From positions 1 to 64,000 of the forward strand of contig JAUHXK010000013.1 in the NCBI GenBank assembly GCA_030427405.1: a DNA stretch of 64,000 nucleotides, read 5' to 3'. Position numbers and translations under genes: made by a program. Below the pieces are notes generated by a model. That model had not been told where the DNA came from, ran no database searches, and saw only the letters and a list, made by a program, of their open reading frames with translations. Origin of the DNA: Alphaproteobacteria bacterium. GTDB taxonomy: Bacteria > Pseudomonadota > Alphaproteobacteria > Rhodobacterales > Rhodobacteraceae. This document shows positions 20,385 to 30,129 of the stretch, piece after piece. The first letter of the stretch is position 1. Each line of letters opens with the position of its first letter.

Positions 20385-22388
20385 TCAGCCAACCGCCACC
20401 CTGGGGCGCCCGCTGGCTTCCACGGTCAGCCGGGCTTCGACAAATACGTCTTGCGATTCAACGCGCGCCGTTCGGATATCGCGGTCAACACTGACCCTGA
20501 TATCTTCGGCACCGGCCTGGCGGACCCCGCGTTCCGCCTCGGCCCGCAGCGCGGCTTCGAGAACATCCAACGCTTCGCCCGCGGTCGAAAAATCGCGCGG
20601 GCCTTCCTCAAGATGTACGCGGTACCGGCCCTCAGACGGGGATGTGACCGCACCGGCCCGGCGCAGGGTCACCCGGCCAACCACCGCGCCAATGGCATTG
20701 GCCACCCCGGCATGTTCGGGCAGGACCATGTTACAGCGCAACCGCGCGCCCACGGCCGGATAATAGGCCGGTGCAGACGCCCCCAGGCCAACAACATCCA
20801 CGTTCAGCGCCATGTCCATCGCCATCAAACCCCGATGTCCGGCCAAGCCCATTTGCGTCAATACATGGCGCGCAAGATCAGCGGGCGCTTGTCCGAAATC
20901 CTCGGCCTCTTCTGCAAAAACAGTCTCTAACAAAGCCAGTTCGGTTTGTTTGGCAAGCTGGTTGATGATCAATTCCGCAAGGGCTTCGGCCGAGGGCGCA
21001 AGCTGATCCCCCGACCCGACCCGCTTGCGCCGCACCAACTCAAGCGCTTTTCGCGCCGCCGCTGCATCCCACGAGGTCAAAGCACCGGAAACATGGCTTG
21101 CATCCGATGGCGTCACCCCGGCAACCTGGACAATCCCCCGATCTACCAGCCGGGTCAGGGCCCCGCTTTCCATGCGCGTACGCAGCAACTTGCCCAAGGG
21201 CAGTACCGCGTCGCCCAACCGGTCCAGCAGGGCGGCCTCGCGCGGGGCGATGCCTTGGGCCTTGGTTCCCGGCACCCGGCGTGCAAACCGCGCGTCATAT
21301 TCACCCGCCGTGGTCGTGCGCAATTGCGCGTCCAGTTCAGCATGTACGACCTCTGGCGCTTCGACCGCGATCAGCGATACCGGCAATACCCGCCGCGGTC
21401 CAAGCGTGACGCCACCGCGCAACCCTTGCGTGGCGACATGCACCTGGCTGTCGCCGCCCAGCCCATGGGTGCGCATGGCAACCGCTTCCACCATTGTCCG
21501 AAACCCGCCGACCTGCGCTCCGGCCGGGTCAATGGCCGGCCTGCCATCCCGGATCAACGCAATATCGGTGGTCGTTCCACCAATATCCGCAACCAGCGCA
21601 TTTTCGACGCCAGTCAGCCAACGCGCGCCCACGATTGACGCCGCAGGTCCGCTGAGAATGGTCTCGATCGGGCGTTCACGGGCCTGATCTGCCCCCATCA
21701 GGGCACCATCGCCCCGCACGACCAGCATTGGCGCGGTTATCCCCAATTGGCTCAGCCGGTCGCGCGCGCGCCCGATCAACTGATCTATCATTCCGATCAG
21801 GCGCGCGTTCAGCACCGCCGTAACCGCGCGTTTCGGGCCATTCAGCCGGGCCGACAGGTGATGCGAACAGGTGACCGGGGCGCCGGTCTTCTCTGCGATG
21901 ATCCGGGCCACCTCCAGCTCATGGGCCGGGTTTCGCGTGGCGAACCGGGCCGCCACGGCAAATCCGGATATTCCGTCATTGGCCTCAAGAAACCGTTCCA
22001 GCGCAGACACATCCAACGCAACGGCTTCGGTGCCGGAATGGCTGTGCCCACCGGAAATCACCAGCGTCGGGTCGCCTTTCATCGCCTCTTGCAACCCATG
22101 TTTTTCCAGGTCTTCCTCGCGGAACCCGACATAGATCAGGGCGACGCGCCCGCCCTGCCCTTCCACCAGCGCGTTGGTCGCCAGAGTGGTCGAAAGCGCG
22201 GCCATGGAAACCTGCGCGGGCGCAACGGCGGCCTCGGTCAGAACAGCGGAAACCGCATTGCCAACCCCCACCGCCAGGTCATGGCGCGTGGTCAGGGCCT
22301 TGGCCCATGCGACCACATGCTTCTCATCCCGGATCAGGACCGCATCAGTATAGGTGCCGCCTGTATCTACACCCAAAGACAACGTCAT
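20385..22388 (-). CDS. Hydantoinase/oxoprolinase family protein (HyuA-like)
   Basis: A 667-residue HyuA-type subunit of the ATP-dependent hydantoinase/oxoprolinase/acetone carboxylase family. The first phosphate-binding loop is DTGGTYTDAVL at the N terminus and the second is DIGGTTTDIALI. The usual HyuB partner is not adjacent on either side, so the protein may act alone or with a subunit elsewhere. ATG at 22388 is chosen because GGAGGG lies five bases upstream; the longer frame only adds residues that resemble non-coding DNA. The substrate is unknown. Confidence 0.82.
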   Translation of the reverse strand: MTLSLGVDTGGTYTDAVLIRDEKHVVAWAKALTTRHDLAVGVGNAVSAVLTEAAVAPAQVSMAALSTTLATNALVEGQGGRVALIYVGFREEDLEKHGLQEAMKGDPTLVISGGHSHSGTEAVALDVSALERFLEANDGISGFAVAARFATRNPAHELEVARIIAEKTGAPVTCSHHLSARLNGPKRAVTAVLNARLIGMIDQLIGRARDRLSQLGITAPMLVVRGDGALMGADQARERPIETILSGPAASIVGARWLTGVENALVADIGGTTTDIALIRDGRPAIDPAGAQVGGFRTMVEAVAMRTHGLGGDSQVHVATQGLRGGVTLGPRRVLPVSLIAVEAPEVVHAELDAQLRTTTAGEYDARFARRVPGTKAQGIAPREAALLDRLGDAVLPLGKLLRTRMESGALTRLVDRGIVQVAGVTPSDASHVSGALTSWDAAAARKALELVRRKRVGSGDQLAPSAEALAELIINQLAKQTELALLETVFAEEAEDFGQAPADLARHVLTQMGLAGHRGLMAMDMALNVDVVGLGASAPAYYPAVGARLRCNMVLPEHAGVANAIGAVVGRVTLRRAGAVTSPSEGRYRVHLEEGPRDFSTAGEALDVLEAALRAEAERGVRQAGAEDIRVSVDRDIRTARVESQDVFVEARLTVEASGRPRVAVG

Positions 22389-22459
22389 CGGGCCCTCCAT
22401 CTGTTCACCGAAACATGGTGTAGCGGTTTGCTGCGCAGCGTCCAGCGTGTTTGCGGCAC

Positions 22460-23497
22460 CTAAGACAGCTGTTTGACCGCCCACCGCGCCGCATCAGCCA
22501 CAACGGGATCAGGGTCCTCGGTCAGGTTTCGGGCCGCCGGACACAATTCGGCACGCCCCGAATTGCCAATCGCGTACAAAACGTTGCGCACAAAACGACC
22601 GCGCCCGATCCGCTTGATGGGCGAGCCCGAAAACCTGGCCCGAAAAGCAGCGTCATCCAACGCCACCAGGTCAGCCAGATCCGGCCCGGCCAGATCATCC
22701 CGCGCCGCATAACGTATATCGCTGGCCGCGACGGCAAACTTGTTCCACGGACAGGCGGCAAGACAATCGTCACAGCCATAGATCCGGTTTCCCAGCTTGG
22801 TGCGCAGCTCGATATCGACGGGGCCCTTATGCTCGATCGTTAGATAAGAAATACACCGCCTGGCATCCAACTGATACGGCGCCGGAAACGCATCTGTCGG
22901 ACAGGCATCAAGGCACGCCCTGCACGACCCGCAATGATCAACCTCCGCCGGGTCTACAGGCAGCTCCAATGTGGTGAAAACAGAGCCTATAAAAGCCCAA
23001 TTCCCCCATTCCCGCGAAACAAGGTTGGTATGCTTGCCCTGCCACCCCAACCCCGAGGCATGGCCCAGGGCCTTTTCCGGAACCGGCGCGGTGTCCACGA
23101 AAACCTTCACCTCGCCACCAGCTTCGGCAATCAACCACCGGGCAAGCCGTTTCAGGCGCTTCTTGACGATGTCATGATAATCCCGGTTCTGCGCATAAAC
23201 AGATATCGCACCCCTCTCCGGCTGACCAAGAACCGCCGTTGGATCATGCTCCGGGGTATAGCTTTCAGCCAGCATGATCACCGACCGGGCCTCGGGCCAT
23301 AATGCCGACGGATCTCCGCGCCAATGGGTCCTTTCGGCCATCCAGCCCATCTGCCCATGGTAACCAGCCTGCAAAAAGGCCGCTAACCGCTCGGGCACCT
23401 GCGGCACATCCCAGGGGCGGCATACGCGGCACATAACAAACCCCTCGGCCAGGGCTTGCGCGACCAATCGCTCTTTCAAACCCGATCCATTCTTCAT
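22460..23497 (-). CDS. queG: Epoxyqueuosine reductase QueG
   Basis: A 345-residue cobalamin- and iron-sulfur-dependent enzyme that carries out the last step of queuosine synthesis in tRNA. Two 4Fe-4S motifs are visible ([16 protein letters not shown] and [14 protein letters not shown]). The C-terminal part ends with a HEAT-like pair of helices ([15 protein letters not shown]). It lies upstream of the hydantoinase-like gene on the same strand with a 71-base gap. Confidence 0.95.
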   Translation of the reverse strand: MKNGSGLKERLVAQALAEGFVMCRVCRPWDVPQVPERLAAFLQAGYHGQMGWMAERTHWRGDPSALWPEARSVIMLAESYTPEHDPTAVLGQPERGAISVYAQNRDYHDIVKKRLKRLARWLIAEAGGEVKVFVDTAPVPEKALGHASGLGWQGKHTNLVSREWGNWAFIGSVFTTLELPVDPAEVDHCGSCRACLDACPTDAFPAPYQLDARRCISYLTIEHKGPVDIELRTKLGNRIYGCDDCLAACPWNKFAVAASDIRYAARDDLAGPDLADLVALDDAAFRARFSGSPIKRIGRGRFVRNVLYAIGNSGRAELCPAARNLTEDPDPVVADAARWAVKQLS

Positions 23498-23572
23498 CTG
23501 GCCAAAAATATCCTCGGGGGTGAATTGGCCCTCAGGGCCAAGAGGGGGCAGACGGCCCCCTGCACCAGCGTA

Positions 23573-24238
23573 TCAAAAATCCAGGTCCGCGTAATGGGGC
23601 GGCGGGCGAAAGCCCGGAACCTGATCCGCAAGGATGGACCGGAAGGCGGGGCGCGACTTGATCTTGGCGTACCAGTCCTTGACGACCTGGCTGCGGTTCC
23701 AGTCCACATCCGAAATATAATCCAGTGCCGACAGATGCGCGGCGGCGGCAAAATCCGCAAGCGTCATCTGGTCACCCGCCAGCCACCGGCGATGATCCAA
23801 CAGCCACGTCATGTAATCCAGGTGATACTTGACCGCCCGCGCGCCTTCCTTGACGTTTTTGCTGTCTGGGTACCCCTGGCCGGTCACCTTCTTGTTGACC
23901 CGCTCATACAGCAGCTTTGACGTCACCTCGTGGTGGAACTTGTCGTCGAACCAGCCGACAAGCCGGCGGACTTCAAACCGGTCCTCGGGCTTTTTCGGCA
24001 TCAACGGAGGCTCAGGCCGTGTTTCTTCGATATACTCGCAAATCGCGGCGCTTTCGGACATGACTTGCCCGTCCAGCCGCAGCACCGGGACCTTACCGGC
24101 GGGGTTGCGGCGCAGGAAATCCGGGTCCTGTTCCCAGTACCTCTCCTCGATCAATTCGACTTCGATCTTCTTTTCCGCCAGCGACAGACGCACCTTGCGG
24201 CAAAACGGGGAAAGGGGAACGTGAAACAAACGCGCCAT
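23573..24238 (-). CDS. Glutathione S-transferase family protein
   Basis: A 221-residue GST. The thioredoxin-fold N-terminal domain reads MARLFHVPLSPFCRKVRLSLAEKK in two parts, with SPFC placing a Cys near the usual catalytic position, and GKVPVLRLDGQVMSESAAICEYIE binds the gamma-glutamyl part of glutathione. The all-helical C-terminal domain follows. The ATG at 24238 is used because upstream residues do not match the fold. Physiological substrate unknown; 75 bases separate it from the queG start downstream. Confidence 0.88.
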   Translation of the reverse strand: MARLFHVPLSPFCRKVRLSLAEKKIEVELIEERYWEQDPDFLRRNPAGKVPVLRLDGQVMSESAAICEYIEETRPEPPLMPKKPEDRFEVRRLVGWFDDKFHHEVTSKLLYERVNKKVTGQGYPDSKNVKEGARAVKYHLDYMTWLLDHRRWLAGDQMTLADFAAAAHLSALDYISDVDWNRSQVVKDWYAKIKSRPAFRSILADQVPGFRPPPHYADLDF

Positions 24239-24296
24239 GGACTTCCAATCGAACCAGTGAATACACCTCAGCAATACCCCCGGCAGGCCAGAGTTT

Positions 24297-25037
24297 TCAA
24301 TCCTCGAAACAATCTGCGCGACCATCTGCGCGGATGGTGGCCGCCCCATCGGCAATTGCGGCGGCCCGGCGCCGCGTGCGAACCGATGGATCGGTCACCG
24401 ACCGGTTGCGCGGCGCAGGCAGGATCGCGGCGATGCGCGCAGCCTGAACCGGTGTCAGTTTCGCGGCGGACACCCCGAAATACTTCTGCGCGGCAGCCTC
24501 AACCCCAAAAACACCCTGCCCTGTTTCGGCGACGTTCAAATAGACCTCAAGAATGCGTTGCTTGCTCCAGAATATCTCGACAACCGGCGTGATTGAGGTT
24601 TCCAGCACCTTGCGCAGCCAACTGCGGCCCTGCCAGAGGAACACGTTCTTGACCACCTGTTGCGTCAGGGTCGATGCCCCGCGCGACCCGCCATCTTCGA
24701 TCGCGTCGCGGATCGCCTCAACGTCAAAGCCCCAATGCAGGCAGAAATTCGCGTCCTCGGCCGCCACGACGGACCGCGCCATCACGGGCGAAATCTCCTC
24801 GATCGGCACCCAGTCCCGGTCAACTTTGCCAAGGCGCCGCCACTCTGACCAGATCGTGTGGGTGACCGGCGGGTTTAGCACCGAAAACAGCAAAACCAGA
24901 GCAATGATCGCCGCGGAAACCGCAAGCGCGCCCCGGATCAGCCACCGCCGAATCCGAGCCACAAACTGGGGTGATTTCCGGCCTTTTGATGCCTTGCTTT
25001 TCTTACCGCGTGACTTGCGCGCTGCTTTCTTTGCCAT
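24297..25037 (-). CDS. mtgA: Monofunctional biosynthetic peptidoglycan transglycosylase MtgA
   Basis: A 246-residue GT51 glycosyltransferase that polymerises lipid II into glycan strands. A very basic N terminus (AKKAARKSRGKKSKASKGRK) is followed by one membrane anchor (about residues 34-54). The catalytic Glu is in VVAAEDANFCLHWG and the second motif is GASTLTQQVVKNVFL. No transpeptidase domain is attached. A large inverted repeat ends two bases before the start codon. Confidence 0.93.
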   Translation of the reverse strand: MAKKAARKSRGKKSKASKGRKSPQFVARIRRWLIRGALAVSAAIIALVLLFSVLNPPVTHTIWSEWRRLGKVDRDWVPIEEISPVMARSVVAAEDANFCLHWGFDVEAIRDAIEDGGSRGASTLTQQVVKNVFLWQGRSWLRKVLETSITPVVEIFWSKQRILEVYLNVAETGQGVFGVEAAAQKYFGVSAAKLTPVQAARIAAILPAPRNRSVTDPSVRTRRRAAAIADGAATIRADGRADCFED

Positions 25038-25038
25038 G

Positions 25039-25088
25039 CCACTGCTATACGCCGCGCCGAGAATTTTTGGAACGGCGTATTTCAGTGG
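25039..25088. repeat. Large interrupted stem-loop between gltB and mtgA
   Basis: Arms 25039-25054 and 25073-25088 pair as six base pairs, a two-base mismatch and eight more base pairs around an 18-base loop. The structure fills the gap just before the mtgA start (25037), so in mtgA mRNA one arm covers the ribosome-binding region. A second, smaller stem (25098-25104 with 25112-25118, GCGCCCG/CGGGCGC) lies between this one and the gltB stop. Neither has a T-run. Confidence 0.65.
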
Positions 25089-25130
25089 TCCGGCAGTGCG
25101 CCCGCCATCGACGGGCGCGCCAGACCCGGC

Positions 25131-28100
25131 TTACTCGGCCGGAACCGCGGTTGCCTCGTCCGACAGCGGATGGCTGAGTTTGTTCAGCATCTCTTTCGGA
25201 CAAACCTGGAGGAAGTTGCCTTGCTCGACATCCCAATGCTGCAGGATATCGGCGGCCTTGCGGCTGCCGGTTTCCGCGGCGTGGCGTTCGATCAGCGTCT
25301 TCAACTGGTCAATCCAGTGGTCCACGGTGACCGGGCAGGTCACCAGCGTTTCAAGGTTCATCAACGGCTGCGCCTTGCCTTCGGGATCGTACAGATAAGC
25401 CATGCCGCCCGTCATCCCGGCGCCAAAGTTCGCGCCGATATCGCCCAGGATCACGGCTATGCCGCCGGTCATGTATTCACACCCGTTCGAGCCGCAGCCC
25501 TCGACCACGACGCTGGCGCCCGAGTTGCGCACCGCAAAGCGCTCTCCGGCGCGTCCGGCGGCAAACAGGTGGCCATCGGTGGCGCCGTAAAGGACGGTGT
25601 TGCCGATGATGGTGTTTTCATCTGCCTTCAGCGGGCTGACCTGCGGCGGGCGCACAACGATCATGCCGCCCGACAGCCCCTTGCCGACATAGTCGTTGGC
25701 GTCGCCCGACACTTCCAGCTTCAATCCCGGAGCGGCAAACGCCCCCAGCGACTGCCCGGCAGAACCTTGCAGTTTCACATGCAAATGATCGGTCTGGAAC
25801 GTGTTCCGCATACCGAAATTCTGCACGATATGGCTGGAAACCCGGGTCCCGACCGTCCGGTGCGTGTTCTGGACCGCATAGGACAGCTGCATCTTTTCGC
25901 CATCCTTCAGGAACCGCGCGGCATCGCGCACGATCTCGGCGTCCAGCGTATCCGGCACCGCGTTGCGGTCCTTGTCGCGGTTATAGACGATGTCATGCGC
26001 GCCATCGACGGTGATCAACAGCGGGTTGAGGTCCAGATCATCCAGATGCGCCGACCCCCGGCTGACCTGCGCCAGCAGATCGGCCCGACCGATGATCTCA
26101 TCCACGGACCGCGCACCAAGGCTGGCCAGCAACTCGCGCACTTCCTGTGCGTAGAAGGTGATCAGGTTGACGACCTTGTCCGCATTGCCGGTGAACTTGG
26201 CGCGCAGGTCTTCATCCTGCGTGCAGACACCGACCGGGCAGGTGTTCGACTGGCACTGACGCACCATGATACAGCCCATCGCGATCAGCGCGGCGGTGCC
26301 GATGCCGTATTCCTCGGCCCCCATCATCGCGGCCATGACGATATCGCGCCCCGTGCGCAGGCCGCCATCGGTCCGCAGCGTCACGCGGTCGCGCAGCTTG
26401 TTCATCGCCAGAACCTGGTGCGCCTCGGTCAGGCCCATTTCCCACGGAAGACCGGCATATTTGATCGAGGTCGCAGGCGAAGCGCCCGTTCCGCCATTAT
26501 GGCCCGAGATCAGGATGACATCCGCCTTGGCCTTGGCCACACCGGCGGCAATCGTGCCCACGCCCGAGCTTGCAACCAGTTTAACCGTCACCTTGCAGCG
26601 CGGGTTGATCTGTTTCAGGTCATAGATCAGCTGCGCCAGATCCTCGATCGAGTAGATGTCGTGGTGCGGCGGCGGCGAAATCAGCGTCACGCCTTTGGTC
26701 GAGTGCCGCAGACGCGCGATCAGGTCGGTGACCTTCATGCCCGGCAACTGACCACCTTCACCCGGTTTCGCACCCTGGGCGACCTTGATCTCCAGTTCTT
26801 CACACTGGTTCAGGTATTCGGCGGTCACACCAAACCGGCCCGAGGCCACCTGTTTGATCTTGGCCGACGGGTTGTCACCATTGGGTTCCGGCACGAAATG
26901 CGCCGGATCTTCACCACCTTCGCCCGAGTCGGATTTCGCACCGATCCGGTTCATCGCCACGTTCAGCGTCTTGTGCGCCTCGGGCGACAGCGCGCCCAAG
27001 CTCATGCCCGGCGTGACAAAGCGTTTCCGGATCGAGGTGATCGATTCGACCTCCTCAATCGGCACCGGTTTGCCCAGCGGTTTGAAGTCCATCAGATCAC
27101 GCAGATGGATCGGCGGGTTCGACTGCATCTTGGCCGAATACTGTTTCCACAGCTCATAAGAGGCGCGGTTGCAGGCCATCTGCATCATGTGCATCGAGGT
27201 CGCTTCCCACGCGTGGGTTTCGCCCGATTTCCGCGCTTTGTAGAAACCACCGATGGGCAAGACGTCCAGACCGCTTTCCCAACCCTTGCCATGGATCTCT
27301 TCGGCCTTGGCCTGAATCCCGGTGACACCGATGCCGGAAATACGGCTGGTCATACCCGGGAAATACTCGGCAACCATGGCACGGCTGAGGCCCACGGCCT
27401 CAAAGTTCAGGCCACCGCGATAGGACGAGATGACCGAGATACCCATCTTGGCCATGATCTTCAGCAAACCCTGGTCAATCGCCTCGCGATAGCGGGCGAC
27501 GTTTTCGGTCAGGGTGCCATCCAGCAGGCCGCGATCAATACGGTCGGCCAGCGAATCTTCGGCCAGATAGGCGTTCACAACGGTCGCGCCGCAACCGATC
27601 AGCACCGCAAAGTAATGCGGATCGACACATTCGGCCGAGCGCACGTTCAGCGAACAGAAGGTGCGCAAGCCCTGACGGGTCAGGTGCGAATGCACGGCGC
27701 TGGTGGCCAGGATCATCGGCATGGCCACACGACCTTCGCCCGAGTTCATGTCGGACAGCACCAAATGCCCCGCGCCGGAACGCACGGCCTCTTCCGCTTC
27801 GGCGCGCACACGGGCCAGCGCCGCGCTCAGCGCACCACGGCCGGGTTCAAAGCTGCAGTCGATTTCCACCAGGGGCGATCCGAAGGTTTCGGTCAGCTTG
27901 TCCCATTGCGCATTGCCGACAAAGGGGCTGCCCAGAACGATGATCTCGGTCTGGCTGCTGTCTTCATCCAGAACGTTCTTGAGGTTCCCGAACCGGGTCT
28001 TCAGCGACATCACGCGGTATTCACGCAGGCTGTCGATCGGCGGGTTCGTGACCTGGCTAAAGTTCTGGCGGAAGAAATGGCTGAGCGGGCGGTACTGCGT

Positions 28101-29663
28101 GGACAGAACAGCCGAAGGCGTGTCATCGCCCATCGACGCAAGCGCCTCTTTGCCGTCTTCGGCCATCGGCGACAGGATCTGCTCAAGCTCTTCAACCGAA
28201 TACCCGGCGGCGATCTGGCGTTTGCGCAGCTCTTCGCCCTGGAAACGGGGGGTTTCGGTTACCCCGGCCAGCACCTCGTCAAGATCGTTGATCTTGCGGA
28301 CCCATTCGCCAAATGGCAGGGCGCGGGACAGCTTGTCCTTGATCTGCTTGTCGCGGAACAGTTTGCCCTTTTTCATATCCACGGCCAGCATCTGCCCCGG
28401 ACCAAGCGCGCCTTTCTCGGTCACGCTGGCCTCGTCAATCGGCACCATCCCGGCCTCGGACCCGGCAATGACCAGGCCGTCACCGGTTACGACATAGCGC
28501 ATCGGGCGCAGACCGTTCCGGTCCAGACCGGCGCAGACCCAGCGGCCATCGGTCATCGCCAGCGCGGCGGGACCGTCCCACGGCTCCATCACCGAGTTGC
28601 AGTACGAATACATGTCACGCCAGGCCTGCGGCAGCTCGACCGCCTGCTTGGACCAGCTTTCCGGGACCAGCATGGTTTTCGCCATCGGCGCCGAACGGCC
28701 GGCCCGCACCAGGACTTCGAAGACCGAATCCAGCGCGGCCGAATCCGACGAGCCGCCCGCGATAATCGGCTTGATGTCCTCGGCATAGTCGCCAAATGTC
28801 GCCGAAGCCATGCGGATCTCATGGCTTTTCATCCAGTTGACGTTGCCCTTCAGGGTGTTGATTTCGCCGTTATGCGCCAGCATGCGGAACGGCTGAGCCA
28901 GCCACCATTGCGGGAAGGTATTGGTTGAATAGCGCTGGTGGTAGATCGCGAATGCGCTTTCAAAGCGTTCGTCCATCAGGTCGGGATAGAATACCGCAAC
29001 CTGTTCGGCCAGCATCATGCCCTTATAGATGATCGACCGGCAGCTGAGCGAGGCCAGGTACAGATCCGTGATCCCGGCAGCCATGGCCGCCTTTTCGATA
29101 CGACGACGGATCACGTAAAGCTCGCGCTCGAACGTGTCCTCGTCGACACCTTTCGAGTTCGAAATCAGAATCTGTTCGATTTCCGGGCGCGTCGCGTTGG
29201 CCTTTTCACCCAGGCAGGTGACATCGACGGGAACGTGCCGCCAGCCATAGATGTAATATCCCATCCGCAGGACTTCGGTTTCGACGATCGTCCGGCATTG
29301 TTCCTGGGCCCCGAAATCGGTGCGTGGCAAAAAGACCTGACCTACGGCGATCAACTCATCCATCTTCGGTTCATGGCCGGTGCGCCGGATCTGGTCATAG
29401 AAGAACTGGGGCGGAATCTGCACATGGATACCCGCGCCGTCGCCGGTCTTGCCATCGGCATCGACGGCACCCCGGTGCCAAATGGCCTTGAGCGCATCAA
29501 TCCCCGCATCGACAACCTTGCGGCTTTTCTTTCCATCAATGGAAACAACCAGGCCCACCCCGCACGAGGAATGTTCCTCGGCTTCGGAATACAGACCGTT
29601 TTCAGCCATCCATTTGCGCTTGGTCTCTTCGGCCCGGACCCAATCGGCATCATATTTCGTCAT
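25131..29663 (-). CDS. gltB: Glutamate synthase (NADPH) large subunit GltB
   Basis: The 1510-residue large subunit of GOGAT, which with GltD makes two glutamates from glutamine and 2-oxoglutarate. A propeptide of about 33 residues precedes Cys34 (SSCGVGLVV), the N-terminal nucleophile of the mature amidotransferase domain. The central and FMN-binding domains follow (SGHNGGTGASPATSIKYAG), then the 3Fe-4S cysteines in CIMVRQCQSNTC spaced 6 and 5, and the C-terminal beta-helix (GGMAYLYDPEG region). Translation start overlaps the GFA gene stop by four bases. Confidence 0.98.
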   Translation of the reverse strand: MTKYDADWVRAEETKRKWMAENGLYSEAEEHSSCGVGLVVSIDGKKSRKVVDAGIDALKAIWHRGAVDADGKTGDGAGIHVQIPPQFFYDQIRRTGHEPKMDELIAVGQVFLPRTDFGAQEQCRTIVETEVLRMGYYIYGWRHVPVDVTCLGEKANATRPEIEQILISNSKGVDEDTFERELYVIRRRIEKAAMAAGITDLYLASLSCRSIIYKGMMLAEQVAVFYPDLMDERFESAFAIYHQRYSTNTFPQWWLAQPFRMLAHNGEINTLKGNVNWMKSHEIRMASATFGDYAEDIKPIIAGGSSDSAALDSVFEVLVRAGRSAPMAKTMLVPESWSKQAVELPQAWRDMYSYCNSVMEPWDGPAALAMTDGRWVCAGLDRNGLRPMRYVVTGDGLVIAGSEAGMVPIDEASVTEKGALGPGQMLAVDMKKGKLFRDKQIKDKLSRALPFGEWVRKINDLDEVLAGVTETPRFQGEELRKRQIAAGYSVEELEQILSPMAEDGKEALASMGDDTPSAVLSTQYRPLSHFFRQNFSQVTNPPIDSLREYRVMSLKTRFGNLKNVLDEDSSQTEIIVLGSPFVGNAQWDKLTETFGSPLVEIDCSFEPGRGALSAALARVRAEAEEAVRSGAGHLVLSDMNSGEGRVAMPMILATSAVHSHLTRQGLRTFCSLNVRSAECVDPHYFAVLIGCGATVVNAYLAEDSLADRIDRGLLDGTLTENVARYREAIDQGLLKIMAKMGISVISSYRGGLNFEAVGLSRAMVAEYFPGMTSRISGIGVTGIQAKAEEIHGKGWESGLDVLPIGGFYKARKSGETHAWEATSMHMMQMACNRASYELWKQYSAKMQSNPPIHLRDLMDFKPLGKPVPIEEVESITSIRKRFVTPGMSLGALSPEAHKTLNVAMNRIGAKSDSGEGGEDPAHFVPEPNGDNPSAKIKQVASGRFGVTAEYLNQCEELEIKVAQGAKPGEGGQLPGMKVTDLIARLRHSTKGVTLISPPPHHDIYSIEDLAQLIYDLKQINPRCKVTVKLVASSGVGTIAAGVAKAKADVILISGHNGGTGASPATSIKYAGLPWEMGLTEAHQVLAMNKLRDRVTLRTDGGLRTGRDIVMAAMMGAEEYGIGTAALIAMGCIMVRQCQSNTCPVGVCTQDEDLRAKFTGNADKVVNLITFYAQEVRELLASLGARSVDEIIGRADLLAQVSRGSAHLDDLDLNPLLITVDGAHDIVYNRDKDRNAVPDTLDAEIVRDAARFLKDGEKMQLSYAVQNTHRTVGTRVSSHIVQNFGMRNTFQTDHLHVKLQGSAGQSLGAFAAPGLKLEVSGDANDYVGKGLSGGMIVVRPPQVSPLKADENTIIGNTVLYGATDGHLFAAGRAGERFAVRNSGASVVVEGCGSNGCEYMTGGIAVILGDIGANFGAGMTGGMAYLYDPEGKAQPLMNLETLVTCPVTVDHWIDQLKTLIERHAAETGSRKAADILQHWDVEQGNFLQVCPKEMLNKLSHPLSDEATAVPAE

Positions 29664-30097
29664 TGGCTGTCTCCTTCTTCTGATGGCGCGTACATGGCCA
29701 TCACTTCGGCTTCGGTCATTTGACGGCGCTCGCCTTCAAACGCATAGCCTTGGGGCTTTTTGTCGATAAATAGTTCAAGTTTCAGGTCGCTGCCTGCGGC
29801 ATTGTCAAACAGACCAGCGGCCATTTGCGTCTGCCCGTGCATCTCACCCGGTGCGGTGATCCGGTACCAAAGGGCAGATCCGCAATCCTCGCAAAAGGCC
29901 CGCTCGGCCCAATCCGAAGAGGTATATGACTTGACCGGACCCAGTGCCGCATATCCCGTCACAACCGGGATGCTCAGGAACGGGCCACTGCTCCAGCGGC
30001 GGCACATGTCGCAATGGCACGCGCCCAACGCGTCGCGCGCAGGTGTCGCGGTGACTGTCACCGCGCCGCACATACACTGGCCTTGCAATTCGGGCAT
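29660..30097 (-). CDS. GFA family zinc-binding protein inside the gltBD operon
   Basis: A 145-residue member of the glutathione-dependent formaldehyde-activating (GFA/CENP-V) fold. Zinc ligands are visible as GQCMCGAV, CHCDMCRRW and FCEDCGS. Most family members have no proven enzyme activity, so no reaction is assigned. ATG at 30097 leaves 32 bases after the gltD stop, and the stop overlaps the gltB start (ATGA), so it is tightly embedded between the two GOGAT subunits. Confidence 0.87.
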   Translation of the reverse strand: MPELQGQCMCGAVTVTATPARDALGACHCDMCRRWSSGPFLSIPVVTGYAALGPVKSYTSSDWAERAFCEDCGSALWYRITAPGEMHGQTQMAAGLFDNAAGSDLKLELFIDKKPQGYAFEGERRQMTEAEVMAMYAPSEEGDSQ

Positions 30098-30129
30098 TCC
30101 GCCCCTCCTGTCGCTGGGCTGGTTGCCGG

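Noticed and set aside
25170..28928. A 1252-codon open frame antisense to gltB
   Set aside because: It is the mirror of a GC-rich, strongly codon-biased gene. GltB on the other strand has all catalytic residues; the antisense product is rich in Arg, His, Gln and shows no domain.
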